64,000 nt of DNA from Caldimonas brevitalea (GTDB lineage Bacteria > Pseudomonadota > Gammaproteobacteria > Burkholderiales > Burkholderiaceae_C), in contig NZ_CP011371.1 in the NCBI RefSeq assembly GCF_001017435.1, positions 4,650,001-4,714,000 of the forward strand, given 5' to 3'. A program made the translations under genes and the position numbers. The notes beneath the pieces were generated by a model. The model was not told where the DNA came from and made no database searches. It was given only the letters and a program-made list of their open reading frames with translations. Shown piece by piece: positions 1-8,263 of this stretch. Every line of letters begins with the position of its first letter. Within the stretch, counting starts at the first letter, position 1.

Positions 1-768
1 GAGGTCGAAATCGACGACGTCTGGGTCGATGTGGACGCCACCCGCATCGAACAGGTCGTGACCAATCTGCTCACCAACGCGGTCAAGTACACCCCGGCGG
101 GCGGCACGGTGAAGGTGCGGGCCGGCGCCGTCGGTCAAGAAGCGGTGCTCGAGGTGCGTGACAGCGGCATCGGCATTCCTGCCGCCCTGCTGCCACGTGT
201 GTTCGATCTGTTCGTACAGGGTGAACGCACGCTGGACCGTCGCCAAGGCGGGCTGGGCATCGGCCTGACCCTGGTGCGCCGGCTGGTCGAGTTGCACGGC
301 GGATCGGTGCAGGCCGAGAGTTCGGGACCGAACCTGGGCAGCAGCTTCACCGTGCGCCTGCCCCGTGTGCAGGGGCCGCAGACGGCGGCGCCCGCGTCGC
401 CACCGATGAATGGCGGGGCCAAAGACGTCGTGGTCGTGGAGGACAACGAAGACGCGCGCAACGCGATCGAGAACCTGCTGCGGCTCGCCGGCCACCGCGT
501 CACCGTGGCCGGCGACGGCACCAGCGGGCTGGCGCAACTGCTGGACCGCCCGCCCGACCTGGCCCTGATCGACATCGGCCTGCCGGGCCTCAACGGCTAC
601 GAAGTGGCGCAGCGCCTGCGTGCTGCGGGGCGCCGCACCCGGCTGGTGGCCCTGTCGGGCTACGGCCAGCCGCAAGACGTCGAGCGGGCCCTGGCGGCCG
701 GTTTCGATGCCCACCTCGTCAAGCCCGTCGACCTGAGCGCCCTGCAGCGCTTCCTGGCGTCCACCTGA
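1..768 (+). CDS. Hybrid sensor histidine kinase, C-terminal part (5' truncated by window)
   Basis: The reading frame is already open at base 1, so the true start lies outside the window. The 255 visible residues hold the end of a HATPase_c domain (N-box NLLTNAVKY; G1 box DSGIGIP; G2 region QGGLGIGL) followed by a receiver domain. The receiver has the acidic pair in VVVVEDNED, the phospho-acceptor Asp in LIDIGLPG, and the conserved Lys in HLVKPVD. Such proteins autophosphorylate on His and pass phosphate to their own receiver. The receiver tail resembles that of the hybrid kinase at 5023-7782, so the two may be paralogues (inference). The sensory input is not visible. Confidence 0.93.
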   Translation, partial: EVEIDDVWVDVDATRIEQVVTNLLTNAVKYTPAGGTVKVRAGAVGQEAVLEVRDSGIGIPAALLPRVFDLFVQGERTLDRRQGGLGIGLTLVRRLVELHGGSVQAESSGPNLGSSFTVRLPRVQGPQTAAPASPPMNGGAKDVVVVEDNEDARNAIENLLRLAGHRVTVAGDGTSGLAQLLDRPPDLALIDIGLPGLNGYEVAQRLRAAGRRTRLVALSGYGQPQDVERALAAGFDAHLVKPVDLSALQRFLAST

Positions 769-794
769 AACGCCTGGAAGCGCCGCCGGCGGCC

Positions 795-1253
795 TCAATG
801 GCCGGTGCGACGCTCGATGTCGTCGTTGTCCTCGGTGGTGCCTTCGTCCTCGTCGATGGCGAGGTCGGCATCGTCGATGTTGACGTCGTCCAGGTCCTCG
901 TCGGCCGAGAGCTGAAGTTCCTCGTCGTCGGGGCCTTCGATGCGGTCGGGCGCGATGTCGCCGCCTTCGCGGTAGCCGCTGTCACGGTCGGCCAGGGCGC
1001 GCTCACCACTACCGACGGCGTCGCTGTCGCTGTCGAGGCTGGCGTTGCCGAAGTCGGCGCCAGGGCCGCCGCGGCGGTCGAGGTCGGACGTCGGGCCGGC
1101 GTCGAGGCCGAGCGCCTGGGTGTCGACCAGGCCCGGGCCGCCTTGGATGTCGCTGCCGCTGTCGGATGTGTCGCTCGGCCCCAGCGTGCCGATGCGGCTG
1201 CCTTCGTTACGCTTGGGCGCCGGGCGCCCGCCCAAGATGCTGCTTTGTGCCAT
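795..1253 (-). CDS. Very acidic hypothetical protein
   Basis: A 152-residue protein rich in Asp, Glu, Gly and Ser. Its C-terminal half is a run of short acidic blocks (for example EELQLSADEDLDD and AIDEDEGTTEDNDD). No signal peptide, membrane segment or catalytic motif is visible. An ATG at 1253 was chosen over an upstream in-frame ATG because CAGGAG lies seven bases before it. Low complexity and charge suggest an intrinsically disordered soluble protein. It heads the gene order next to leftward envelope/stress genes, but no function can be assigned. Confidence 0.65.
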   Translation of the reverse strand: MAQSSILGGRPAPKRNEGSRIGTLGPSDTSDSGSDIQGGPGLVDTQALGLDAGPTSDLDRRGGPGADFGNASLDSDSDAVGSGERALADRDSGYREGGDIAPDRIEGPDDEELQLSADEDLDDVNIDDADLAIDEDEGTTEDNDDIERRTGH

Positions 1254-1290
1254 GAGATGCTCCTGTTGCTGTTGCAGACGAGAGCAGCAA

Positions 1291-1812
1291 TCAGGGTGCC
1301 GTCGCATTGTGCGGCGGCGGCGACGTGCTCGCCGCGCCCTTGCTGCGAATCACGCTGAAGCCACCGTCAGCCTCCATGTAGGCCGCCTTGACTTCGGCGA
1401 TGTGCTCGATGCCCTCTTCCCGCAGCTTGCTCTTCAACTCGTCGATCGACAGGTACTCGCGCCGCAGGTTGCGGTGCAGCACTCGCCCGTGCAGGATCAA
1501 CGGCAACGGGGGCGCTTGCGCAAAGCGCCGCACCCGGGGATAGCGAAAGCTGGCCCAGTCGAGTAAGACGTTCCAGCCGATGATGGTGGAGACCAGCACA
1601 CAGCCTTCGGACACCGTGTTGTACCCGCCGGACATGGCGTTTTGCGAGGCGTCCGCGATCACCACGAGCACCAGCACATCGGCCACCCCGACCGCACCGA
1701 CGTCGCGGCGCACGACGAAGCGGAAGATCAGAAACAGAAACCAGTACATCAGCGTGCCGCGCAGCATCAGTTCGGCAGCGCTGACGTGGAAGGCGAACAG
1801 TTCGCTCATCAT
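1291..1812 (-). CDS. DUF421/YetF-family membrane protein
   Basis: A 173-residue protein with two to three N-terminal hydrophobic segments (around ELMLRGTLMYWFLFLIFRF and VADVLVLVVIADASQ), then a cytoplasmic YetF-type domain containing RRFAQAPPLPLILHGRVL and LSIDELKSKLREEGIEHI. That arrangement matches DUF421/YetF inner-membrane proteins, whose biochemical role is unclear. The start is one of two consecutive ATGs at 1812/1809, with no strong Shine-Dalgarno. It lies 46 bp downstream of the lipocalin gene on the same strand, so co-transcription is plausible. Confidence 0.85.
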   Translation of the reverse strand: MMSELFAFHVSAAELMLRGTLMYWFLFLIFRFVVRRDVGAVGVADVLVLVVIADASQNAMSGGYNTVSEGCVLVSTIIGWNVLLDWASFRYPRVRRFAQAPPLPLILHGRVLHRNLRREYLSIDELKSKLREEGIEHIAEVKAAYMEADGGFSVIRSKGAASTSPPPHNATAP

Positions 1813-1858
1813 CCGAGTCGGCGCCGCGCCGCCCGGCGGCAGCGGGGCGGCGCGGGTC

Positions 1859-2821
1859 TCAATGGAGGGTGGTGGTGCTGGGAGCGACGCTTGTCGTCGG
1901 CTGGGGCACCGTCGAGGCGACAGCGGCGGGGCTCTCTGCCCGACGCTGCGCCGCGGGCTGGGCACCGGCAGCACGTGCGGTGTGGACGGTGCGAACCAGT
2001 CGCTGCACATCGAAGCCTTCACGCCGGGCGATCGCCACAAACTCGTCGTAGGTCTCTTCGTCCAGCGTGGGCGCGCGCGACAACAGCCACAGACCATCGC
2101 GCTCCGGCGTTCCGACCAGGGCGGCCGAATAGTCGGATTCGACGTGCATGACCCAGTAGTCGGCCCAGGAGCCCGGCCACCACCGCAACCAGCTCGGTCC
2201 AAAGCTGACCTCCAGGCGCGACGGATGTGCTTCGTCGGTGTGGCGCACGCTGCCCTGCTCGCGGCGCTCACTGCCGTCACCGCGCAGGCACAGGGTGGTC
2301 AGCGTGACGCTGCCGTCTTCCTGGGGCTCGAACTCGGCGCGCACGTCGCTCGCGCACTGTTCCTCGACGCGGCTGGGCAGGCAGGCGATCTCGTACCAAG
2401 TGCCGGCGTAACGTGTCAGGTCGAACTCGACCGCGGTGGTCAACTCCACCGGATCGTGGCTCGAGAAGGGCAGGCCGAGGCGGGCCAGAAAGGCCGATCC
2501 CTTGCGGCCCAACAGCGGCGCGGCCAGCGAGGCCACCAAGGGCACCAGCGCCGGCCGCATCAAGGCTTGCAGCCATCCGCCGCGCGAGCGGTCGTCGCGG
2601 TCGCGGCCGCGCCGCCGGCCGTGCTTGCCCCGTGTCAGGCGGCGCAACAGCCAACCGCTGACGAGGGTGGTGGCGCCACCGACCAACAGCGTGCGCACGC
2701 GCTGTTTGCCGGCCAGCTGCGCCTTCTGCCAACTGGCGCCGGTGCGGGCATCCTGCATCCGCACCTGCGCTTCGCATTGCTCGATCTGCGCGTCGATCTG
2801 GCTCAAGTGAGAACGCAGCAT
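1859..2821 (-). CDS. Lipocalin-like (Blc-type) protein with N-terminal extension
   Basis: 320 residues. A lipocalin domain begins near residue 130 with the signature GTWYEIA (140-146) and continues through a beta-rich segment ending near residue 275. Blc-family lipocalins bind lipids at the outer membrane under envelope stress. Here no lipobox or cleavable signal is seen. Instead a roughly 125-residue N-terminal extension has a predicted helical start, a hydrophobic stretch (TLLVGGATTLVSGWLL) and a basic Arg/Lys/Asp-rich patch, so the protein may be anchored to the inner membrane (inference). GGAG precedes the ATG. The C-terminal tail is Ala/Pro/Thr-rich and probably disordered. Confidence 0.85.
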   Translation of the reverse strand: MLRSHLSQIDAQIEQCEAQVRMQDARTGASWQKAQLAGKQRVRTLLVGGATTLVSGWLLRRLTRGKHGRRRGRDRDDRSRGGWLQALMRPALVPLVASLAAPLLGRKGSAFLARLGLPFSSHDPVELTTAVEFDLTRYAGTWYEIACLPSRVEEQCASDVRAEFEPQEDGSVTLTTLCLRGDGSERREQGSVRHTDEAHPSRLEVSFGPSWLRWWPGSWADYWVMHVESDYSAALVGTPERDGLWLLSRAPTLDEETYDEFVAIARREGFDVQRLVRTVHTARAAGAQPAAQRRAESPAAVASTVPQPTTSVAPSTTTLH

Positions 2822-2858
2822 GGGGGCTCCATCCGAGGGGTGTCAGGGGGTGGGGGTG

Positions 2859-3335
2859 TCAGTGCAGGGTCTGGGCCGGTGTGTGGGACGGCGGTTTCTG
2901 CTGCTGCGACGACTTCAACTGCCGGATCGTCGCCGGGAAGCCCAGTCGGCGCACCAGCCCGCGCATGTACCAGGCCAACAGGCCGGCAGCCACCAGGTTG
3001 AGGGCGACCACCACCAGCAGCGCAACGCCCCAGTGCACATCGGCACTGAGCACCAACCAGGCCGCGATGCCGCCCATCAGCCCGAGCCACGACGTGACGA
3101 CCAACACGGCGGCCACCACGGCATACAGGACCATCTGCACCAGGGTGAGGCCAGTGCGCTGCGCTTCGAGCGAGAACAGCTTCGCACGCTCCTGCAAGGA
3201 GCCGCGCAACTCGTGCCACAACGAGCCAGCGGCCTGGGAGAAGGTCATCGTAGGGCCGCCAGCCGAGGCAGCAGCGTGGTGCGCTGCTGCCTCGTCAAGC
3301 CCGCTGGGCGCCTCGGGAGACATCGCGGGCCCCAT
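2859..3335 (-). CDS. YqjE-like / phage holin family (Holin-X) membrane protein
   Basis: 158 residues. A soluble N-terminus is followed by the amphipathic segment SLWHELRGSLQERAKLFSLE, then two hydrophobic helices (about residues 65-95 and 100-125). This is the pattern of YqjE/Actinobacterial Holin-X proteins, which in enterobacteria sit beside yqjD and elaB. It starts 3 bp after the DUF883 stop, so the two are almost certainly one operon. The start is uncertain because ATG codons at 3335 and 3323 both lack a good Shine-Dalgarno. A role in inner-membrane or stationary-phase stress physiology is inferred only from this pairing. Confidence 0.8.
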   Translation of the reverse strand: MGPAMSPEAPSGLDEAAAHHAAASAGGPTMTFSQAAGSLWHELRGSLQERAKLFSLEAQRTGLTLVQMVLYAVVAAVLVVTSWLGLMGGIAAWLVLSADVHWGVALLVVVALNLVAAGLLAWYMRGLVRRLGFPATIRQLKSSQQQKPPSHTPAQTLH

Positions 3336-3337
3336 GA

Positions 3338-3709
3338 TCAGCGGCTGCTCGTCAAGCGAGCGATGACCATGCCCGCGAGGGCCGCCACGGCGACGGCCGC
3401 GAACGGGTGCTCACGCACATAACCGCGTGCCGACTCGACCCATTGCTCTTCCATCGCGCCGAAGTCGCCCGCCTTGGCATTCAGCTGTTCGCGGGTGCTG
3501 TACGCGCTGCTGCGCAGCTTCTCGAGGGCCGGGCCGGCCTTGGCCGCGACACGATCCACCGTGTCGTGTGCAGACTGGGCCAGACGGTCCACGACGTTCG
3601 TGCTGCTGGTGCTCGATGCGCCCATGGTGCTGCTCGACCCGATGCCGTTGGCCGAACCGGTGCTGCCGGCGCCCGATGTTCCGATGGAGGTGCTTGGCTG
3701 GTTTTCCAT
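3338..3709 (-). CDS. DUF883 family protein (YqjD/ElaB-like)
   Basis: 123 residues: a Ser/Gly-rich N-terminus, a central amphipathic helix (DRLAQSAHDTVDRVAAKA) and a C-terminal hydrophobic anchor (HPFAAVAVAALAGMVIARL) ending in a short basic tail. This is the typical architecture of DUF883/YqjD proteins, tail-anchored inner-membrane proteins reported to associate with ribosomes in stationary phase. AGGAG lies eight bases before the ATG. The gene is followed by the YqjE-like gene, reproducing the yqjD-yqjE order known elsewhere. Confidence 0.88.
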   Translation of the reverse strand: MENQPSTSIGTSGAGSTGSANGIGSSSTMGASSTSSTNVVDRLAQSAHDTVDRVAAKAGPALEKLRSSAYSTREQLNAKAGDFGAMEEQWVESARGYVREHPFAAVAVAALAGMVIARLTSSR

Positions 3710-3819
3710 GGAGGTGCTCCTGTGGCGGGCGATGCCCGCAGGTTTAAGGGGGATTTAAGTAGGAATTGCAGAGAGATTTGCAGCGGGCGAGGCGAGCAGC
3801 CAGGCGCCCGCCCGCGCTG

Positions 3820-4098
3820 TCAACGGACGCTGCCGCGTCGTAGCAGGTTCACCACGGCCAGCAGGATGACCGCCCCGACCAGCGAGACCAGCAAGGCCCC
3901 GACGCTGAACGCGTCCTGGTTGATGCTGGGCACGCCGACCAGCGGCGAGATCAGCCAACCGCCGAGCGCGGCACCGATGATGCCGACGACGATGTTGAGA
4001 ACGACGCCCTGTTGGGCATCCGTACGCATGATCATGCTGGCGATCCAGCCGATCACGCCGCCGACGACTAACCAAACGATGAAGTTGATCACGGGCAT
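3820..4098 (-). CDS. GlsB/YeaQ/YmgE family stress-response membrane protein
   Basis: 92 residues that are almost entirely membrane-embedded. Three hydrophobic helices carry the Gly-rich signatures VVGGVIGWIASMIM and NIVVGIIGAALGGWL of transglycosylase-associated (GlsB/YeaQ) proteins. These are small inner-membrane proteins induced by stress, with no proven enzymatic activity. The ATG at 4098 is preferred because related proteins start just before the FIVWLVVGG helix. An in-frame ATG at 4128 would add ten residues but has no Shine-Dalgarno. It ends a leftward block of similar small envelope proteins. Confidence 0.85.
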   Translation of the reverse strand: MPVINFIVWLVVGGVIGWIASMIMRTDAQQGVVLNIVVGIIGAALGGWLISPLVGVPSINQDAFSVGALLVSLVGAVILLAVVNLLRRGSVR

Positions 4099-4546
4099 GC
4101 TCCTGTTGAAAAGTTGGTGGAAGGTCATGTGCGCAGGCGCCGCTTTAACGACAGATGGGCGTCGAATCGGCAGCCCCGCTCACGCTTCCCACCGCAGCAA
4201 CCAGCGTGCCGCGCTACTTCGCGGACTTACCCCAAGCCCATCGCGGTGCGACTTGTGGCTGGGAAGGAATTGCCGCTTGGGTGTAATGCATGCTGTCTCG
4301 CAGCAAGCCAGGGAAGCCGCGGCCTTGGCCGACCAAAGCGGCAATGCCGCGCAGTGCCCGTCCCGCACGATGACTCTGCAGGCACGTCTCTTGCGCTGTA
4401 GCGTGTTGTGTACTCCCTCGAGCTGCTTCCCGCCGTCTCACGGCGTGCTGACGCTCAGGAGAGCTTGTCCCAGATCTTGCGCGCTTTGCCTCTGCCGGTC
4501 GTTCGCCGCAGGCGCTGGCGGCTACCCACCTGCAGGAGAGATTTCG
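4099..4546. other. Intergenic region with no recognised gene
   Basis: About 450 bp between the leftward GlsB-like gene and the rightward small protein at 4547. It should carry promoters for both directions, but I see no convincing -35/-10 pair. Open frames here lack start-site and composition support and none encodes a recognisable domain. Confidence 0.5.
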
Positions 4547-4765
4547 ATGGCCAGCTCCACAGCCCCTGATGCCCGGGGCGCTTTCGAGCGCCGCCTGAAG
4601 CGGCAACCCGAAGTTCATGCGAGCGGCGAGCCGCTCCATCTCGGCGAGTCCGGCTTCCACGACATCGCGGACGATGCGGCGGACACCGACCCGGGCGGCG
4701 ACGCCGACGGTGGCAACGCGCCTGGTTTACCGCAGCCCTGGGAGCGGGCGGCGCGCTACCGTTGA
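4547..4765 (+). CDS. Small hydrophilic hypothetical protein
   Basis: 72 residues starting at an ATG preceded by CAGGAGAG at good spacing (4533-4540). The protein has a basic start (RRLKRQPEVH) and an acidic Asp/Gly-rich second half (DDAADTDPGGDADG). There is no membrane segment and no recognisable domain. The Shine-Dalgarno and codon composition support a real gene. Function unknown. Confidence 0.55.
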   Translation: MASSTAPDARGAFERRLKRQPEVHASGEPLHLGESGFHDIADDAADTDPGGDADGGNAPGLPQPWERAARYR

Positions 4766-5022
4766 GCCGGCCTGCCGCAGCGTGGCTGGCGAATGAAAGA
4801 CCGGTGCTCGCCGGGGTATACCCCAGATCCATGGCAGCAGCCCACGCCAGGCGGCACTTACGTGCCGCACTGCCGGAGGCGCTTCCCCATTGGGTGCGAG
4901 CCGCGGTCGTCGTGCGCCCGATCGCCCGGCCACCGCGGCAGGGCGGCGTGTCCATCCATCCCCAGATCTTGACTTTCCTGCGCCGTCCTGTCGGACGGCG
5001 CGGCACCCGCTAAGGAAGGTGC

Positions 5023-7782
5023 ATGCAAGCACAAGCCAACGCTGGCGCCACTGTCCCACCCATGTTGACCGACGCCGGCGTCGCGCTCGGGGAGCTTTAC
5101 TTCGTCGCCATGGACCCGGGGCCGACCGGTCACGCCTGGGTGGCCAGCGCCGGGGGCGCGCTCCAGGAACTGCTGGGCAAGCGCGCCGAGGAAGTGTTGG
5201 GCCAACCCCTCAACGCGTTGCTGGAGGGCGTGGACAGCCTGCTCGATGGGGCGCGCGGCTCGGATGAAGCACAGGCCTCGGTCGCGCGCCTGCTCACCGG
5301 AGCGCAAAGCCAGGGTTATGTCCAGGCCCAGCCTCTGCACACCGTCGCCACACCGGCTTGGCTGGTCAGCTTCCACACCTTGCGGGCGTCCGCCGGCGGC
5401 CCTCAGACGCCGCTGCCGGCCCTGGCCGGGCTGCCGTTCGCCGGTGTCGCGCACGCCGTCCCGGCACTGTTGTTCGCCTGTTCGCCCGACGGCAAGGCCG
5501 TCTACGTCAACCAGCATTGGTTCGAGTACACCGGCCTGAAGAACGACTGCTCGCTGGCCGACGAATGGCTCAACCTGGTGCATCCCGAAGACCACCTGAC
5601 GCTGATCGAGCAATGGCGCCGCTGCCACGCCGAAGGCGGACGGTTCGAAGGCCAGTACCGGCTGCGCAACGCGCGCGGCCAATTCCGCTGGCACCTGTGC
5701 CGCGCGCAACTGCTGTGCGACCACGTCGGCGAGCCCTTGCTGTGGGCTGGCATGGCGACCGAGATCGAGCACCAGAAGCAGATCGAGGATGCGCTGGATC
5801 AGCGCGAGCGCGAGTTCCGCACGCTGGTGGAGAACGCACCGGACGTCATCACGCGGCTCGATCGGCAGTTGCGCCACGTCTACGCGAACCGCGCGATCGA
5901 GACCGCCTTCGGCATCCCGCCGGCCGCGCTGATCGGCTGGACCAGCGGGCAGGCCGGCTTGCCGGCGGTGGTGGCCGAGGAATGGCGTTCGGCCGCGCTC
6001 GACGCCCTGCGCTCGGGGCGGGAGCGCGAATGCCAGTTCACGGTGGAACGCGAGGACCCGCGCCGGCCGGTGAGCCACTACATCTGCCGGCTGATCCCGG
6101 AGCGGGACCGGGACGGCGCCGTCGAGACCGTCTTGTGCATCGCCTACGACATCACGCAGCGCCGCCATGCGGTGTCGGCGCTGCAGGAGAGCGAGCAACG
6201 CTTCCGCCAGTTCGCCGAGAGCAGCGACGACGTGTTTTGGCTGGCCGACGTGAACGGCGGCCAGCTGCTGTACGTGAGCCCGGCCTTCGAACGTGTCTGG
6301 GGCCGCGAATGCGAGGCCCTCTATGCGGACCCGGGCGTGTGGAACCGCGCCCTCGTCGCCAGCGATGCCGTCCGACAGGTCGAGCCGTTTTTTGCCGATA
6401 TGGCCCCGTCCGGCTCCCAGGAAGCGGTACGCGAGTACCGCATCCGGCGCGCCGACGGCCGGCACCGCTGGATCCGTGACCGGCGCTTCCATTTGCGCGA
6501 CGAGCACGGCACCGTGGTGCGCATCGGCGGCATCGCCGAGGACATCACCGATCGCAAGGAGCGCGAAATCGAGCGCGAAGCGCTGCTCGAGCGCGAGCGG
6601 GCCGCCCGCGCCGAGGCCGAAGCCAGCGCATCGGCCAAGGACGAATTCCTCGCGGTGGTCTCGCATGAACTGCGCTCGCCACTCAATGCGATTCGAGGCT
6701 GGGCGCATGTCTTGCGGCAAGCAGGTAATCTTTCCCAGGCGCAGCTGCGGGCCCTGGACGCGATCGATCGCAACACGCAAGCACAGGCCCGCATGGTCGA
6801 CGACCTGCTCGACACGCAGCGCATCCTGCGCAGCAAGCTCGACCTGGAAACACGCAGCGCGCCGCTCGCCCCGATGGTCGAACAGGCGATCGACAACGTG
6901 CGTCCGGCGGCTGAGGCCAAGCGGATCACGCTCGACGTGCAACACGATGTGCAGATCGAGATGGTCAGCATGGACGTGGAACGGATGCGGCAGGTGCTCG
7001 TCAATCTGTTGTCCAACGCCGTCAAGTTCACGCCCGAAGACGGCCGCATCGCGGTCATCACGCGGTTGCGGCCGCATGCGCTCGAGATCGAGGTGCGGGA
7101 TTCGGGCATCGGCATCGACCCGCAGCTGCTGCCCCGCGTGTTCAATCGTTTTCAACAAGCCGACGGATCGCGCACCCGTCGGCAGGGCGGCCTCGGCCTC
7201 GGCCTGTCGCTGGCGCGCCAGCTGGTGGAACTGCACGGCGGGCGGTTGCGCGCTGCCAGCGACGGCATCGGTCACGGCGCCTCCTTCGTCGTGGAGTTGC
7301 CGCGCCGGCTCGCAGAGACGGTGGCGCAGGACGGGCGTCGCAGCCACGACGGCCGTGCGCATGCGCTGGCCCGCAAGCGCATCGTGGTGGTCGAAGACGA
7401 CCTGGACGGGCGCGAGATCCTGTCTTTCATCCTGACCGACCAGCATGCCGAGCTGATCAGCTTCGACCGCGCCGCGCCCGCCTTTCGCTACCTGGCCGAG
7501 CTGCCGCCGCAGCAGCGGCCCGACGCGCTGATCTCGGACATCGCGATGCCGGACGAGGACGGCTACAGCTTCATCCGGCGCTGGCGAGAGGAGGAGGCGC
7601 GGCTGGGCGTGCCGCGCCTGCCGGCGGTGGCACTGACCGCCTTCGCGAGCCCGCGCGACCGCGCCAAGGCGCTCGACGCCGGCTTCGATGCCCATCTCGG
7701 CAAGCCGGTGGACTCGGCGGCGCTGATCGACACGCTGGTCGAAGCGGTCGCGGGGCCGACGCCGGTCGCGTCGGCATCCTGA
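5023..7782 (+). CDS. Multi-PAS hybrid sensor histidine kinase
   Basis: 919 residues with no membrane segment, so probably a cytoplasmic sensor. An N-terminal PAS-like region (about 1-135) is followed by three PAS/PAC modules (about 140-255, 265-390, 392-510). A short linker helix leads to HisKA with H-box SHELRSPLNAI (His near 548), HATPase_c (NLLSNAVKF near 660; DSGIGIDPQLLPRVF; GGLGLGLSLARQL) and a C-terminal receiver (VVVEDDLDG near 787; phospho-Asp in ISDIAMPDEDG near 840; Lys in HLGKPVD). AAGGAAGG precedes the ATG. The response regulator at 8264 is the nearest candidate partner. PAS domains suggest redox, light or small-ligand sensing, but the ligand is not evident. Confidence 0.95.
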   Translation: MQAQANAGATVPPMLTDAGVALGELYFVAMDPGPTGHAWVASAGGALQELLGKRAEEVLGQPLNALLEGVDSLLDGARGSDEAQASVARLLTGAQSQGYVQAQPLHTVATPAWLVSFHTLRASAGGPQTPLPALAGLPFAGVAHAVPALLFACSPDGKAVYVNQHWFEYTGLKNDCSLADEWLNLVHPEDHLTLIEQWRRCHAEGGRFEGQYRLRNARGQFRWHLCRAQLLCDHVGEPLLWAGMATEIEHQKQIEDALDQREREFRTLVENAPDVITRLDRQLRHVYANRAIETAFGIPPAALIGWTSGQAGLPAVVAEEWRSAALDALRSGRERECQFTVEREDPRRPVSHYICRLIPERDRDGAVETVLCIAYDITQRRHAVSALQESEQRFRQFAESSDDVFWLADVNGGQLLYVSPAFERVWGRECEALYADPGVWNRALVASDAVRQVEPFFADMAPSGSQEAVREYRIRRADGRHRWIRDRRFHLRDEHGTVVRIGGIAEDITDRKEREIEREALLERERAARAEAEASASAKDEFLAVVSHELRSPLNAIRGWAHVLRQAGNLSQAQLRALDAIDRNTQAQARMVDDLLDTQRILRSKLDLETRSAPLAPMVEQAIDNVRPAAEAKRITLDVQHDVQIEMVSMDVERMRQVLVNLLSNAVKFTPEDGRIAVITRLRPHALEIEVRDSGIGIDPQLLPRVFNRFQQADGSRTRRQGGLGLGLSLARQLVELHGGRLRAASDGIGHGASFVVELPRRLAETVAQDGRRSHDGRAHALARKRIVVVEDDLDGREILSFILTDQHAELISFDRAAPAFRYLAELPPQQRPDALISDIAMPDEDGYSFIRRWREEEARLGVPRLPAVALTAFASPRDRAKALDAGFDAHLGKPVDSAALIDTLVEAVAGPTPVASAS

Positions 7783-7848
7783 ACTTCATCGCGCGCACGG
7801 AGCCCGGCGGGCCTGCTGCCGCGCGGTTTTGACACATCTTGCAATCAT

Positions 7849-7873
7849 TGTCCCGATGCTTTGGATCGGGACA
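7849..7873. repeat. Perfect inverted repeat, operator- or terminator-like
   Basis: TGTCCCGAT (7849-7857) and ATCGGGACA (7865-7873) form a perfect 9-bp inverted repeat around a 7-base loop. No U-tract follows, so it looks more like an operator for a dimeric regulator than an intrinsic terminator. It lies just upstream of the promoter-like sequence at 7889. Confidence 0.5.
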
Positions 7874-7888
7874 TTCGGCAGCCCTGCG

Positions 7889-7916
7889 TTGAAATGCCCT
7901 GTTCGCGCCCCATAAT
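7889..7916 (+). promoter_or_regulatory. Sigma-70-like promoter candidate upstream of the NtrC-class regulator
   Basis: TTGAAA (7889-7894) and CATAAT (7911-7916) separated by 16 bp. The downstream gene starts at 8264, which would give a leader of about 340 nt. Chance occurrence cannot be excluded. Confidence 0.35.
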
Positions 7917-8263
7917 TGACGCTCGCAACGCACACCTGGGAGCGTCGCCCGTGTTGACATGTGCGGCGGCCCGGGTCGCCCGGTGGGTCACCGCCGGGCT
8001 TGTCGGGCCAGCGGGCCGTGCAGCCGCGTCCGGCAGGGGAGTTCAAGAACAAGTCCTGCGGCAGGGAGCAGCCGAAGAACAAGGTTGTCATGAAAGAGCG
8101 TAGCTGTCCGAGCCCCGGGGCCGGGCCGCTCGCGTGGGTACCGGGTGCTTTTCTTGCCTGCCGCGGCTTCGGTCGCGGCGGTGGGCCGCTCCTTCGAGAG
8201 CGGTCGTCGTTCAAACGCGGACTCGGGTCGCTCGCACCCGGGTCTGCATCACGGAGGTAGAAG

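Larger units (their letters stand above)
7783..8263 (+). other. Intergenic region with inverted repeat and promoter-like sequence
   Basis: About 480 bp between the hybrid kinase and the sigma-54 regulator, with no supported gene. It contains a perfect 9-bp inverted repeat and a sigma-70-like promoter, listed separately. The rest is GC-rich with several short hairpins. The long spacing argues that the regulator has its own promoter rather than relying on readthrough. Confidence 0.55.

Noticed and set aside
4858..7695. Very long minus-strand open frame antisense to the hybrid kinase
   Set aside because: GC-rich DNA leaves antisense frames open. The plus strand encodes a complete kinase with all motifs; the antisense product has no domain and low-complexity Arg/Ala/His composition.
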